From: Lactarius indigo
Taxonomy: Eukaryota > Basidiomycota > Agaricomycetes > Russulales > Russulaceae
DNA: 64,000 nucleotides
Direction: 5' to 3'
Assembly: GCA_025766275.1 (NCBI GenBank)
Contig: JAFKAC010000093.1
Location: forward strand, 1 to 64,000
Below, in pieces: positions 22,801-35,200 of the stretch; within the stretch, counting starts at the first letter, position 1, and each line of letters begins with the position of its first letter. The notes under the pieces are model-generated. The model was not told the DNA's origin and searched no databases. It worked only from the letters and a program-made list of their open reading frames with translations. The position numbers and the translations under genes are program-made.

Positions 22801-24802
22801 CGAAACCTGGATTGCGAAAGATGAGGGCACTGACCTATTACCGAGAACAGATGGATGCCCTTACATTCCGTCCGCTCTTTCAGACAGCTCCCTGACGATC
22901 AGCTCCTTCTCGTCATCTCGCAATCTCCGCATCTTGTTGTCCGAGTAAACGACCTTTCTCACGTAGTCGTCAATGTCCTTCATTTGTCCACTTTCATCAT
23001 GAAGTGAAACGGAACCACTAGCTAGTGGCCCGAGCGCCTTTTTGATGTCGTTCTCCGGGCGACTAGTAACACAAATGTGCAAATTTGGAAGTCGGAGGCG
23101 TACAAGACCCCCCAGAAGGTTAAGCACGACTTCTCGTGGGGTTCGTATGCCAGAAGAATCGGGACACTCGTCAAGTGCGTCAATGATGATATAAATTGGC
23201 TGCTCTCCGGCGGCCAGCAGCATTTCGCGAAGACAATTCGTCAAGGCGTCTTTGTTAGGCTCTCGCGTACCCTTCCCATGTGTGGAATAAATACGGGAGA
23301 TTATCTCGCAGCAAGGGCTCGAGTAGGCAGAGAGTTGGACGAGAAGAGAGGTGACAAAGTTACGGAAGTCTTGTTTCTTGTCCTTGTCCCGAAAGTCAAA
23401 GTAGAAATATGCCAAGGCGGCTTTTGCAGCATCACGCAACGAGATGACGTGTTTTATGATCATAGAGCTTTAGTAATTATGAGTTCCTGACATTGACTGC
23501 GATAGATGGAAAATGACGAACCAAAGGATGCTCTTCCCGGAACCCGCTGTGCAGATCGGAGATCATCAGGGTTTGAGCGGCCAAAGATAAAAGGAACTTA
23601 CGTTTTCCATGGATCCATAACAGAGAAGCGATCTCTGTCCAGTCCTTGAATTTGTTGCCTTGAAAAAACCACGCGGCCGTTCCCTCTTGGTGGGTCTCGC
23701 ACGCGATATTGTAATTTGTGGATGGGTCCGGTGGGGAAAACCACTTGTGGATGTCCTTTTCTATCTGTGTCCCTGGGCGGAGATTCAGTCCCCATAACAG
23801 ACACCACATGAGTAGGAATGACAGACACTTTATTTCCTCCACATCGCGCTTCACGTCTAGTACATCGCGCTTTACTTCCTCCATATTCTGTTGTACAACC
23901 GTGTTAGCTCTGTCCGCATCTAGGTGGACGAGTGTTTAGTGTGCAATGGGTGACTCGTCGATAGGTCGCGTACCATTTTTGGCCTCAGTAGCGACCTTCA
24001 GAGTCTGAGCCGCAACCGTTTGAAATTCTTCCTGTATCAGACTATTCAACCTCTTTAACGCGTCCTCAATATCTGTCCTCCCCAATAGTTTCCTAGCAAA
24101 TATTTCTGGGGAAACACGAGATTGGCGAAGTTTGCATCATATTTTGGTGAGACAACTCACTTGCTCGTCGCCGTTTCACTTCCTTGGTCGCAATGGAAAG
24201 GATAGAGAGTAGCTCGATCACGATCTTCACGAGCACCTCCGCCATTTCCGTGGACAGCGAATTTTGAGTATAGACCCTGAGGCGCTTGAAAAAGCTCTCG
24301 ATGCGCTCAAAGAGGTCGATGACGGCACCGTGGCTCGCTCTGGCACCCTTCGCAGCCTGTAAAATTCCAGCGTTAGCGGGGATAGGTGCTCGAAAAGGAA
24401 TGGCGAGAATACGGACAATGAGAAGGACTCCAATGCCGGTAAAGATGACTCTCGCTGGAGGGAACGCCTTTGAAAGTGAACGTTATATTTCACCCCACGA
24501 ATTAGATTCTTGATAAGTACCAGACTAACGCCATCGCCAAGAGCCCCTGAAAAGGTGTAGATTACATGAACCAATGGATCGATCCACTTCATCAACTTCT
24601 GATCGCCAGATGGCTCGAAGGTCTTAGCTTGATCGCGAAGTATGTTCAAGACACCGTCAACGGATTCGCAGGATTTCAGTTCATCGGCAAGCCAATGGGC
24701 AAGCAGGTTTTTCCCGGTCTTCTTCTTGTACTCGTCCAAGGCGGCATCGAGCATCGATTTGAAGATTGAGGATGGGGCAGCTGTTTGGGAAGGAGAAGAC
24801 AT
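19886..24802 (-). CDS. NLR-2a: Goodbye-NACHT-ankyrin (first half of a predicted double-NACHT gene)
   Basis: Exons 24802-24521, 24467-24417, 24356-24161, 24105-23973, 23919-23827, 23772-23602, 23546-23522, 23467-22865 and 22806-19886. Goodbye domain with SSIFKSMLDAALDEYKKKTG; P-loop PGSGKSIL; Walker B IIIDALDECPD; TSRPENDIK. The ankyrin exon alternates two repeat types with a 72-residue period (TPLHLLSESRIHDEGEARDL / QTPLHLAMGRNWFKVARILL). The last repeat reads EHGADAEAKDG and then meets a GT donor, where NLR-1 has the end of exon 4 (TTEVKDG). Read without that splice, the frame stops at 19869. Joined to NLR-2b it gives about 2086 residues, a total divisible by three. One base of exon 4 length is uncertain from my count. 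Confidence 0.85.
20050..21560 (-). repeat. Ankyrin double-repeat array, 216-bp period
   Basis: Seven consecutive units of about 216 bp (72 codons, two ankyrin repeats) are nearly identical, for example at 20383, 20599 and 20815 on the plus strand where the same shadow frame recurs at exact 216-bp steps. Differences cluster at a few codons. Confidence 0.8.
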
Positions 24803-24855
24803 GGTGCTGTAGGATTGCTGTGGAGGATAGCAGACTGGCTATGGGTTGAGTGCGC

Positions 24856-24930
24856 GGCAAGTCAGAGGAAACACCGGGTGGCCTTGTGCCTTTTTCTTAG
24901 ATAGGAAGATTCACACCGCCCCAGGTGCGC
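24856..24930 (-). promoter_or_regulatory. Conserved NLR promoter / leader block (copy 2)
   Basis: Same block as at 8311-8389, here about 55 bp upstream of the NLR-2a start, reading GCACCTGGGGCGGTGTGAAT on the minus strand. Confidence 0.55.
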
Positions 24931-25349
24931 CTCAAAAAGTGTAAAAAGGATCCATTTTTAAAATTGCTTCCGATTCTACGATGCGACGAACAAACTGGAA
25001 AAGGTGGTGAATTTGAAATCAAAGGGTAAAACAGCGGGGCGAAGCAATAGGAAAGCATACGAAGAGGACCCGACGATCAGCAACGGACGCGTATGGTATA
25101 TCGGCAAGATGCAGTATATGGTAGTGATCCAGACCTACTATATTTCGAATCCGTCCTTTCTACTATCACGCGCTGAACTAGGTAAGTGATAAACACCTAT
25201 ACAACACAAAGCAAAAAAGAAGAAATGGGAGAGGACGAAGGACAGGACGCTTTGAGGTCAATGGGATGAGTATGAGTTGCGTCTGAGGCTTGCGCACACG
25301 ACTGTGGAATGAAGTAAGCAATAAGGAATGATCTGATCAAACAAAAATC

Positions 25350-27180
25350 AATCGCGGTGTATGCGGGCGACAAATTGAACGGGTCCCATCAGCAGAAAAC
25401 TCTGGCGCTTGCGCTCCTGGCGCTCAACACACCACACCTGTGCGAGATATTCGTCGTCCGGATGCTCAGAGATCGGCCGACACCCGCGCCTTGGGCCAGG
25501 ACTCGGGGCGGAGCCAGTATAGGGAATGGATCGTGCGCGTTCGTGGAGTAGTTTGGTGGCAATTTGATAAATGAACTGTAATTGTGTTGCGAGTCGGGAA
25601 ATTAGGGGACACTTCGGAGATGAGTGTAGAATCGTGGTCATGGCGGAGGTGGGTGAGGTGATGTCGAAGAGCCAGGCCCACTGGGGTCGGATGCGGGACT
25701 TAAATGGCTCGACATGATGGGTAATGAGGGAATTGGCAGTTTTATTGATGATGGGGTCATAGGGATGGGAAGCAAGCGTGGGTGCATATTCGAAGTTGGC
25801 GGTGCAGGAGTACGAAGTGAAAGGACAGACACCGGGTTTGTCGAGGAGGGTCGGTCCTGTGGGGAAGTGTGCGCAGTCCTAAGGAGTGGTGGGAGTGGTG
25901 GAGGTTTGTTCTGTGAGACTCATCTGTGTGATGTCGAAGGCGGCCCACGGGTATAGGATTATCTTTGAGAAGGTAGCAATCATGGTGACTTGCGAGTTCA
26001 TCGATTCAGCTTCTGGGAAGAAGACGGGCCATGAGACGCAACCGACAGCGACGATCCGCGTCGCGTATATCCCTTATCCGGATGTATATGCTGCGTGTTG
26101 CACCGCCGCGTGATTATCGATGTAGGATGACAAACGTGGTGTGAAGGTGGCGGTTCGTCCGATGAGGCCCGTCTGTGTGAGGTGTCGAAGGTGGCCCACG
26201 GGTATAGGAGTACCCTTGAGAAGACGGGAAACGTGGCAACGCGAGTTCTTTGATTCGGTTGTGGGGAAGAAGAAAGGACATGAAAGGCATGCGACGACGA
26301 CGATTCCGAATGCGTTGCGCATACCCCTTGTCCAGACATTTATGTCGAGTGTTGCACCACCGCGTGATTATCGGTGAGACGACAGACGGCTTATAGCTCG
26401 GGACGGTGCCTCACTTGTTGGGTCGTCATCAATGCTCTCCGCATAGCGTGAATGGGTGTCGTTCTTAGCGCGAGCTGGTATGCTCCGAAGTCATCAATCG
26501 ATCTTCGTAGTGGCCTCCAAAGTGTGTAGGAAAGCTGCTAGGTCGGGAAGGACTGGAAGAAGGGAGGCTGTTCGAAGAAAATACCTCCAGAGACGAATCG
26601 GAAGGATTCCCATCGTCCAAGAAAGAATCTGAGGGGCTAGTGCGCGTCACGTTCATCCACTCCTCACTGGGTGTGACCGATAGCATGGCCGGTTCTAAGA
26701 CAGTAACAGGCCCTTGGCGGTTTCTGTCGTGCACCATAGAAAGAGCGATGTGAGGATATGTGCACGTGTATCGTCCTATATCACATACAGCATAATGCAC
26801 CCAGAGGCTAAAGCGTTTCCATCTCAGGGTATGCCGATGATGGGGGATATAGAACTTGCGATAGCTAAAATGACGCGAGATACTAATTGAATCGGTTGTA
26901 TTGTAGTAGAAAAGGGAAGTACTCACCTTGAGTGAGCCATAGGAATATCCCAGGAATTCGTCGGCGGGCTTCCAATGACCCTTGCCAAATATAACCTCAA
27001 CGCCTGTGAGACCCTTGTTTATACGGAACGATGATTCCTGAAAGTTTGTAGGCCAGCGTGGGACGTTGACGAAGCGTTTGGGATCAGACCTGTAAACTTT
27101 GGTGATACTGTATTGTCGATGAAATCGATGACATAAATGGGGCTTTCGGAGGAACCATCGTGATGCGTGAACAACGAAAC
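25350..27180 (-). pseudogene. Decayed R-family gene, copy R2
   Basis: This copy best preserves the N-terminal half: SDPKRFVNVPRWPTNFQES, INKGLTGVEVIFGKGHWKP, DEFLGYSYGSLK, then a GT-AG intron (donor near 26929) into FYIPHHRHTLRWK and VLEPAM. The middle Ser-rich part keeps its frame through PSDSSLEVFSSN. The C-terminal PPxY tail region (25350-25560) is degraded. There is no clear initiator ATG. Function unknown. Confidence 0.5.
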
Positions 27181-27399
27181 CGACGAATGAAGGGTCGACG
27201 AAGGATTAGTTGAGGACTGCGAGGAAGTAGCATGGTCTGGTGAATTTGAGACGACGAAATACAGGTAGTGATGTCCTAGGACCAGCCAACCAGCAAATAA
27301 GTGTAAAAGTGAAAGAGGTCTGAAACTGTGACGTGACTGTGACTGTTTTCGTTGGTCGCGCGCGTCGTCCTATTCAGTGGCCGAGATACATACTGTACT

Positions 27400-29066
27400 A
27401 CCTGTCGAATGTCTTTTTTCTTTGCTTCTCGTTGTCTCTGTGCGCCTACTGCAGTGATCTTGGAGCTTCATACGCTTCACACCTCATGTGCTTACCCTCA
27501 AGGGGAAGTCTTCGCGATCTGAATCCGCGCAGGCGCCCAGCAGCCTTCCAGGCACCCAACACCGATCCTTTACCGCTCCGACAAGCTCTAACAGCTGCTT
27601 GTGCTATGCACTGTCCCGGAAAAAATAATTTTCAGAAAATAAAAGCTCTAACAGTTGCCCCCGCCCGCCCTCGGACAGCTAAAGCTGATGCAGGTAGAGG
27701 TATCCAAGATCATCTCTGCCCAATGGAAGGCAGAATCGGCCAAGGTCCGCGCAATGTACGATGAGCGCGCCCAGATCGCCAAGGTCGAGCACGCCCGTCT
27801 CTACCCCAATTACTGCTTCACACCAATGAAGAGGACAGACAAGGATCGCATGCGCGAGGAGAAACGTCAAGCCAAGGAGCAAAAATGCGCCTCGCCATAC
27901 GCCCTCCCGCCTACCGCGTCAGCGTCATCGCCCTCGTCGCAATCCAGCCCCGATATCGCGCTGCTGCACCACCACGGGTCGACTCGGGCCAGCCGCCATC
28001 ACATGACTCGTATGCGGATCCGCGAGACGACTCACAGGGCGCGTCATCGCGTGCATCGTCCTATTCTAGGACCGATATACCTCTCGCGACACCGCTGTCC
28101 GCCGTCACCGCGCACCTGCAGCTCTCCACGCCCCAGACGCTCATCCATAAGGGCTGGCAGCCCTCGCAATCTGACCCACCATCCTTCCTCACCCCTCAAC
28201 AAGAATTCCTGCTCACAGGCTGGCCGCAGTCTGCTTCTCGGTCGAACGAAGCACCAGCATCGCTCGAGGCACGTGCCGATCTTCTTCGATCGTCGTTTTT
28301 TTTCCCTAATCGTCTTTTATCTTGAGCAGAATGACAACATTTTCTTCTCTATGCCGGGTTTCGAGAGCGAGCCATTGCAGCCTAGCTCACTCCTCGTAGT
28401 GCTGTTTGGTACCGATCTCCCGGGGGTTTTCCAGCTGCAAGGCATTGCAAGTCCACGCCTGACTGCGCGCCCACCTGGCAGCATCGACCTTGGCGTAGGC
28501 AACTATCCTCCCAGCATGTGTGGCTCTTCCGCGTTCGACGACGCGATGCGTAGTCTAGGCGAAGATCCCGCCACGTTTATGGCCAACCCTACTGCGGGCG
28601 AGCTATTAGCCGCCCTTAACATGCTCACGCCGCAAGGGAACGATGACCCGCTATCGTCCAGCTCAATGGCGACCGATGCGATACAGACGTTCAACTTTGA
28701 TGAGTACCTGCAGGACTTTGGCAGTTCCGCACTACCACCACCACCACCTGCCTCAGGCGGGCCCGCGCCGCACCGCACGGCACGCGTGGCGTGACGGTGA
28801 CTCTGACCGTCTCGTATAACAGCCCCGTGGAGACGCCGTCATCGGAGAGCGTCGCGACCCCAAGCCCAATGCCGTCGTTCTACACCGCGACCCCGTCGCC
28901 TATCTCAGCGGTAGGGCCGTCCCCGCCACCAGCGCAGGTGCAGCATCAGCAGCCGTGGGTTCTTCCTCGTGGGGCGGCGAACGCAGCTGGGCGCCGGGTC
29001 GGAGGTAAGGTAGCTGGAGGTCCCGCTGGCGGCGTCGCGTCTCGCGTCCGAGTCGCCGAACCCTAG
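27400..29066 (+). pseudogene. H2: HMG-box transcription-factor-like pseudogene
   Basis: The second half of the HMG box is intact here (EVSKIISAQWKAESAKV, HARLYPNYCFTPMKR, at about 27685-27870), without the stop seen in H1. The first helix is again absent: upstream sequence (27400-27650) is Ser/Pro-rich or non-coding. The frame is lost at about 27950-27990 and again near 28790, so the Ser-rich middle and the C-terminal GRRVGGK end lie in different frames. An exon starting near 28330 keeps MPGFESEPLQPSSLL and FNFDEYLQDFG. Confidence 0.6.
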
Positions 29067-30157
29067 TGCCTCTTCTCCCAAGCAGGCAGCCGTGTGACGG
29101 ACCTACTCCCCTAACATCATCAATCCTCCTTCTAATGAGCCCGTCCCCGCCCCTCCGTCACCTCTCTCGCAATCATGTACATGTATACCGTCGCATCAAC
29201 CCTCGTCTTTTTCTTCTTCTGCCAATGCCAATCTGCTTTCGTCGTTATCTCCTCGCTCTCATATGCTTTGCCAAGGCCTCCCTTTTTCCCCCTTCCCCCC
29301 CCCCCCCCCTACGCGCATCCACTGGTTTACTTAGATATGTTGTTGGTCCTTGCTGGTGGGCCCGGTGATGCCCATCGGTCCCGTCTTTCTTGGCTGCTCG
29401 CTCACATGGAACCCTCGCTCTCCACTTGTACATTCATGGTACCCCCTGACCCTACCTTACGCCTACTTTTGTTTTTGTGCTACCGTGTTCACACACCCAC
29501 CTACAGCGCATCATGCGTCGCTCTTCCTTCCGCCCTCGTCCTTACGGCGGGACATTTTTACTGCGTCGCCATCGTTCCACTAACAACCAGTCCCCCCCCC
29601 GCACGAACCGTCTAATCTTCTTTTTCTCTCTCGTACTGCCGCCGCCCAATCTAACGTCTCTTCCTGTATCATTCTTCATTTCTTGAACTTGTGTTCTCTG
29701 CAGTCTTTCTTATTTTTGGCACACGCAACCAAAAATCCCACCTCTCTCTCCTCACGTTATACCTATATTAGTGTTCGCTTGCTTGCTCGCATCTCTCATA
29801 TGTGTTCTGCCCCGTTTATCGAACCGATCTAGGTAAAAAAAAAAATGACAGAATGAAAAAAATCACCCAAAAAATGTGCTTATTTTTATCTTTCACGTTT
29901 TGTTCTTCATAAGCACTGAAAGGAGGGAAGCGCGAAACCGGGACTTGAATTTGAGAGAAATATATAGAGATATGACTACATAGCGGTCAGGTCAACGCAC
30001 TACCTCAGGCCGCAGGTTCCGGTTTCTCTGAACTGTAATCATACACCTCAGCGTAACTATATCGGACAAATGTGGTAATCCCATGACCGGCGCCACATCC
30101 GAGTCCGAGTCAGCGCCATCATGCTCCCCTACGGTTGTTCTCCCTATTGCTAAACCT
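29067..30157. other. Shared 3' trailer between H2 and NLR-3b
   Basis: Homologous to 16.64-17.82 kb. A run of about 14 C lies at 29297-29310. No gene supported. A tRNA-like patch at 29990-30050 does not fold convincingly. Confidence 0.5.
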
Positions 30158-32175
30158 CTACACCAGTTCTCGAACATTGACGTTCGCACCGTGCTCAACG
30201 AGAAGCTCCGCAATCTCAACGTGACCTTCGCCTAGTGCTGCAAGCAGCGGAAGCCCGTATCGGCCACAAATAGCATTGACGTAGTACGGGTATTTGAGGA
30301 TGAGATGCCGGGCCAAGTCGTAGAACCCACAAAGCACAGAGTAGTACAAGGGATTTGGGGTCCCCTTGGGATGGTTCCCAAAGGGCTTGTTGTCCACGTC
30401 ATATATCTCGATCCATGCCGAAAAATAAGGTTTGTCGGGGTCAAAGAGTGCATCCATCGCATCCGTCACGTGTGACGCAACGCCCTCAAATTGTGCGTGC
30501 TCGACCCAGTGCCGAGCCGCATATTCGGCCAAAGGGTTCTGTTTGTCGATGTGGTCGTCCAATTGGAGAAGAGATCCGAGACAGGCTTGCACGAGGACAA
30601 TGTGTGCGGTTCCACGATGAATTTGATGGTGAGAGAAGTCTCCGAGCGGGGATGTGAGGCGATCTGATATCAAAAACTCCTTAACGGAGAAATGTGAAAA
30701 CTGGACAATCCGACGGTTGTACCAGCGGTCCTTGATGACGGTAACCAGACTTGAGCGTATTGACAGTACGGCCTCTGTCTGATCATCCAATCGCCAAGCA
30801 GCACGGTATTTCGGAGTCCCTCTGTGCGCCGCATCGAAGTCGAACGCGAGCAATCCCGCAAGTTCTTCAACACGAAGCGGACGAATGGCTACCGCGAGGC
30901 ACTGCAGCATACGATGGGCGTGTGCTTGGTTCGCCGGGGGGATTTGGCTGAGCACGCGCAAATAGGTCTCGTCCAACGATCTAGGTAACTCGTTGAGAGT
31001 CCGCCGAATACTTGCTGGGAGACAGTGCCGCAGCACCTCTAACTGACAGAGTGCCCATAGGAAGCTGTATGGTAAAAGATAAGAGACCCAATCATTGGGT
31101 ACGGAGAAGTGCCCTTACATTCCGTCCGCTTTACTAGACAATTCCTCGACCACTAGCTTCTTATCTTCATCCTGCCAGTTCCGCATCTCCGTGTCGGAGT
31201 AAACGACGCTACGCACGTAGACAGAAATATCCTCCTTTTGTCCTCCTTCGTCATGGAGTGAAACAGCACGATGAGGTAGCGATTCAACGACCCTTTTGAT
31301 GTCAGTCTCCGGGCGACTAGTAACACAAATATGTAAGTTTGGAAGGTCCAAATTGACAAGGCACCCCAGAAGGTCTAATACAACTTTTCGTAGGGTCGGA
31401 ATCCCAGAGGTGTTGGGACACTCATCAAGTGCGTCAACAACAATATAAGTTGGCTGCCGCGCGGCGACTGAGAGCATTTCCCGAAGACAATCCTTCAAGG
31501 CGCCATTACTGGGCTGTGGCGTACCCTCCCCGTGTGTAGAATGAAAGCGAGAGATTATGGCGCGGCAGAGGGACGAGTACGTAGAAAGTTGAATGAGCAG
31601 AGAGACGACAAAGTTGCGAAAGTCTTGTTTTTTGTCTTTGTCCTGAAAGTCAAAGTAGAAATATGCCAAGGAGGCGAGCCCTGCCTCACGCAACGAAATA
31701 ACGTGTTGTATGATCATAGAGCTTCAGTAATTATGAGTTCCTGACATTGACCGTAATAGTTGGAAAATGACGAACCAAAGTATGGTCTTCCCGGACCCCG
31801 CTACGCAAATCGGTGGCCATCAGGTTTTGAGCAGCAATTGTTGAGAGATACTTACGTTTTCCGTGGATCCACAGGAGAGATCCCTTCGACAACCAGTCCT
31901 TGAATATCGTGCCTCTAAAGAACCACGCGGCCGTTCCTTCATGGTGAGTCTTGCACGCAATGGTGTAATTTGTAGACCGGTCCGGCAGAGAAAACCACTC
32001 GTTAATCCTATTCTTTCTCCATAGCCCTATGCAGAGGATTCAGTTTTCATAGCGGACGCGATACGGACGGGAGATGACGAACACTTTATTTCCTTTACAG
32101 CACGCTTTCCTTCTAGTACATCGCGCTTTACTTCCTCTATACCCTGCTGCATAATCATGTTGGTTTTATCGGCAC
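30158..32175 (-). CDS. NLR-3b: headless coil-NACHT-ankyrin module (second half of double-NACHT locus)
   Basis: Exons 32175-32083, 32026-31856, 31800-31776, 31721-31119 and 31064-30158 are homologous to NLR-2b. P-loop is PGSGKTIL, Walker B VVDALDECPN, sensor TSRPETDIK. The linker exon has three heptad units, one more than NLR-2b. The stop after GANVNVRELV falls at the same codon as in NLR-2b, so the truncation predates the block duplication. A 55-nt intron (32230-32176) links it to the ankyrin exon of NLR-3a. Confidence 0.75.
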
Positions 32176-32230
32176 CTAAGTAGACGAGTATTTAGTGTGG
32201 TATGGGTGACTGGTCGATAGCGCAGTGTAC

Positions 32231-35200
32231 CATCTTTGGCCTCAGCATCCGCTCCATGCTCCATAAGAAACTGCGCGAGCTCGAACCAATTCTGCCCCAT
32301 TGGCAGAAGTAACGGTTTTCGGTTGCCACTGTCGGCCTCCGTTCTATGCTCTAATAATAACCGTGCATGATTGAGAACATCGCCTTCGTTGTGAAATGGT
32401 TTTCCGACAGTAGGTGCAATGGGGTCTTACCGTTGTTGTTCTCCATAGTGGCATCTACACCATACTCAAGAAGAATCCGCGCGACCGTGAACCAATTCTG
32501 CCCAATGTTCCGAAGTAACAGCGCCTGATTTCTCCTATCTCGTCTGTCCACCGTCGTGCCATGCTCCAGGAAAAGCTGAGTAAGATCGCGAGCCTCGCCT
32601 TCGTCCGAGTCGTCAATTCGGCTTTCTGACACTAGTTGCAATGGGGTCTTGCCGTTGTTGTCCTCCACACTGGCATCTGCATCATGCTCAAGAAGGATCC
32701 GTGCGACCCTGAACCGATTCCTCCCCATTGCCAGATGTAACGGCGTCCGGTTGCTCTTGTCTCGTCTGTTCACCGTCGCGCCATGCTCCGGTAAAAGCCG
32801 AATAAGATCGCGAGCCTCGCCTTCATCGCGAATTCGGCTTTCTGACAATAGGTGCAATGGTGTCTTGCCGTTGTTGTCCTCCACACTGGCATCTGCATCG
32901 TACTCAAGAAGGACCCGCGCGACCTTGAACCGATTCCTCCCCATTGCCAAATGTAACGGCGTCTGGTTGCTCTTGTCTCGTCTGTTCGCCTTCGCACCAT
33001 GCCCTAATAATAACCGTACGTGATTGAGAACATCGTCTTCGTTGTATACCCAGCGTCCCAACAGTATGTGCAATGGAGTCTTGCCTTCGTTGTTCTGAGA
33101 ATTGACATCCACCTTGCGCTCGACGAGTATCTGAGCTACCTCGAGTTCGCCCATTTTTTCTGCCAGATGTAGGGATGTCGTGAGGGAATCGTCCCGGGCA
33201 TTCACATCCGCGCCGTGTTTGAGTAGGAATTTCACTTTGTGAACAAGACTACGTCGGGGCGGTGAGAACGCTTTGAGTAGCATGGTCTCTCCCGTCGTGT
33301 CTCGAACGTTGACGTTCGCACCGTGCTCAACGAGAAGCTCAGCAATTTCGACGTGTCCTTCGCCTAGTGCCGCAAGCAGTGGAAACCTGTATTGGCCACA
33401 AATCTCATTGACGTGGTGCGGGTATTTGATGGCGAGGTGCTTGACCAAGTCGTAGAACCCACAAAGCACCGAGTAGTACAAGGGATTTGGGCTCTCCCTG
33501 CGATATCTCCCAAAGGACTTGTTATCTATGTCATACATCCCAATCCATGCCGAAAAATGAGGTTTGTCGGGGTCAAAGAGTGCATCCATCGCATTCATCA
33601 CGCGTGACGCAACGCCCTCAAATTGTGCGTGCTCGACCCAGTGCCGAGCCGCATATTCGGCCAAAGGGTTCTGTTTGTCGATGTGGTCGTCCAATTGGAG
33701 AAGAGATCCGAGACAGGCTTGCACGAGGACAATGTGTGCGGTTCCACGATGAATTTGATGGTGAGAGAAGTCTCCGAGCGGGGATGTGAGGCGATTTGAT
33801 ATCAAAAACTCCTTAACGGAGAAATGTGAAAACTGGACAATCCGACGGTTGTACCAGCGGTCCTTGATGACGGTAACCAGACTTGAGCATATTGATAGTA
33901 CGGCCTCTGTCTGATCATCCAATCGCCAAGCAGCACGGTATTTCGGAATCCCTCCCTGCGCCGCATCGAAGTCGAACGCGAGCAATTCTGCAAGCTCTTC
34001 AACACGAAGCGGACGGACGGCTACCACGAGGCACTGCAGCATACGATGGGCGTGTGCTTGGTTCGCCTGGGGAATTTGACTGAGCACGCGTAAATAGGTC
34101 TCGTCCAACGATTTGGGTAACTGCTTGAGGGTCTGTCGAATACTTGCTGGGATACAGTGCCGTAGCACCTCCAGTTGACAATATACCCATCGAAACCTGG
34201 ATGGCGAAAGATGAGGGCACTGACCTATTACCGAGAACAGATGGATGCCCTTACATTCCGTCCGCTCTTTCCGACAACTCCCTGACGATCAGCTCCTTCT
34301 CGTCATCCCGCAATCTCCGCATCTTGTTGTCCGAGTAAACGACCTTTCTCACGTAGTCGTAAATGTCCTTCATTTGTCCACTTTCATTATGAAGCGAAAC
34401 GGAACCACTAGCCAGTGGCCTGAGCGCCTTCTTGATGTCGTTCTCCGGGCGACTGGTAGCACAAATATGTAAGTTCGGAAGTCGGAGGCGTACAAGGCCC
34501 TCCAGAAGGTTAAGTACAACTTCTCGCGGGGTCGGCATGCCAGAAGAATCGGGACACTCGTCAAGTGCGTCAATGATGATATAGATTGGCTGCCCTGCGG
34601 CGGCCAGCAGCATTTCCCGAAGACAATTCGTCAAGGTGTCTTTGTTGGGTTGTCGCGTACCCTTCCCATGTGTGGAATAAATACGGGAGATCATCTTGCA
34701 GCAAGGGCTTGAGTAGGCAGAGAGTTGAACGAGAAGAGAGGTAATGAAGTTACGGAAGTCTTGTTTTTTGTCCTTGTCCCGAAAGTCAAAGTAGAAAAAT
34801 GCCAAGGCGGCTTGTCCGGCATCGCGCAACGACATAGCGTATTTTATGATCGCAGAGCTTTAGTCATTATGAGCGTTTTGTTATCGGAAACGAAAGTTGA
34901 GAAATGACAAACCAAAGGATGCTCTTCCCGGACCCCGCTGTGCAGATCGGAGATCATCAGGGTCTGAACAGCCAAAGATAAGAGGAACTTACGTTTTCCA
35001 TGAATCCATAATAGAGAAGCGTTCTCTGTCCAGTCTTTGAATTTCTTGCCTTGAAAAAACCACGCGGCCGTTCCCTCTTGGTGGGTCTCGCACGCGATAT
35101 TGTAATTTGTGGACGGGTCCGGCGGAGAAAGCCATTTGTGGATTTCCTGTTCTATCTGTGTCCCTGGGCGGATATTCAGTCTCTATAGCGGACACGATAT

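Larger units (their letters stand above)
14891..27330. repeat. Segmental unit A: H1 (+), NLR-2b/2a (-), R2 (-)
   Basis: Gene order, orientation, intron positions and intergenic sequence match unit B (27.33-40.88 kb) across its whole length, including the 3' trailer between H and the NLR end. This is a block duplication, not independent gene insertion. Confidence 0.75.

Noticed and set aside
29990..30060. tRNA-like patch with a ggttcc box
   Set aside because: No paired acceptor stem or standard anticodon arm could be drawn.
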